Shown here: piece after piece, positions 63,712 to 64,000 of the stretch
Layout: every line of letters starts with the position of its first letter
Position numbering within the stretch: the stretch's first letter is position 1
Assembly (NCBI GenBank): GCA_004794655.1
Contig: SMMW01000605.1
Span: 1,642,001-1,706,000 of the forward strand
Length of the DNA: 64,000 bases
Direction: 5' to 3'
From: Marisa cornuarietis
Lineage: Eukaryota > Mollusca > Gastropoda > Architaenioglossa > Ampullariidae
Notes under the pieces: generated by a model
Told to the model about the DNA's origin: nothing
Seen by the model: only the letters and a program-made list of their open reading frames with translations
Database searches by the model: none
Position numbers and translations under genes: made by a program

Positions 63712-64000
63712 CTTCACAAGGGGACAGGCGCAAGCACGCAAGCACACACACATACACACGCACGCACACACAAAATATTTTCAGTTATTTTTCATTGCAC
63801 TTTGCAAACACACTGCGGACGATTGCCCGTATGCTGATGACAGCAAGCTATTGTAGCCAACGTTACTTCAACCCCCAGCATGCAAGTCCCCAGAAACTGT
63901 TTAATTCCATCCTGTCATATTCACTTGCTATGCCTTACCCTCTCATCAATGATAGACACTATAAACGCACGCGCACACGCACGCACGCACGCGCAATACA
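63712..64000 (-). other. DNAAF4 intron (partial) with CA-rich tracts
   Basis: This sequence lies upstream of the penultimate DNAAF4 coding exon on the - strand and should be intronic. It carries (CA)n/CGCA-rich simple sequence at about 63725-63772 and 63966-63998. No further exon is recognisable before the window ends. Confidence 0.6.

Overview
This is a window of an animal nuclear genome, most likely a mollusc and perhaps a gastropod. Genes are sparse and split by GT-AG introns, non-LTR retrotransposon remnants are frequent, microsatellites are long, and tandem minisatellites are extremely abundant. There are no operons, bacterial-style genes, CRISPR arrays or recognisable tRNA or rRNA genes. 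The mollusc assignment rests on the general look of the proteins and repeats, not on a database match.

Only two protein-coding genes can be supported. At 12.2-14.3 kb, on the + strand, is a complete two-exon gene for a ZIP-family (SLC39A1/2/3-type) zinc transporter. It has eight predicted membrane segments and an unusually long, glycine-rich and acidic loop between segments 3 and 4. At the right edge (63.1-63.7 kb, - strand) are the last two coding exons of DNAAF4 (DYX1C1), a cytoplasmic factor for assembling axonemal dynein arms; the rest of that gene lies beyond the window. The two genes have no obvious functional link. The roughly 48 kb between them behaves as a repeat-rich gene desert.

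Region by region: 0-0.5 kb is a 33-bp minisatellite. At 1.2-2.9 kb are two decayed RTE-like LINE pieces in opposite orientation, one a reverse transcriptase and C-terminal part with a (TGA)n tail, the other an endonuclease domain. From 3 to 12 kb the sequence is non-coding, with 48-bp and two different 37-bp arrays. At 12.2-14.3 kb is the ZIP gene. At 15.3-17.2 kb is a 45-bp array full of splice-site-like sequence. From 20 to 33 kb there are 58-, 28-, 36-, 59- and 40-bp arrays, two LINE scraps and one CpG-rich promoter-like stretch near 28.1-28.5 kb. At 34.2-34.5 kb is a long imperfect palindrome. At 39-41 kb a 34-bp array, an L2/CR1-like LINE C-terminus and a compound minisatellite/(TG)n array lie end to end. 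At 44.5-50 kb are a degenerate array, 46-bp and 30-bp arrays, one hairpin element and a long (TG)n. At 54.5-55 kb is a second L2-like LINE remnant with the typical 3' tail. From 59.9 to 63 kb there are a 35-bp array, a second hairpin element and a short 41-bp array.

The most novel-looking item is a pair of about 295-bp foldback elements (47.66-47.96 and 61.25-61.54 kb). They share sequence with each other and each is self-complementary end to end, as expected of a non-autonomous MITE or hairpin-forming family. I found no convincing new multi-gene biological system here. All positions and family calls are from reading by eye.
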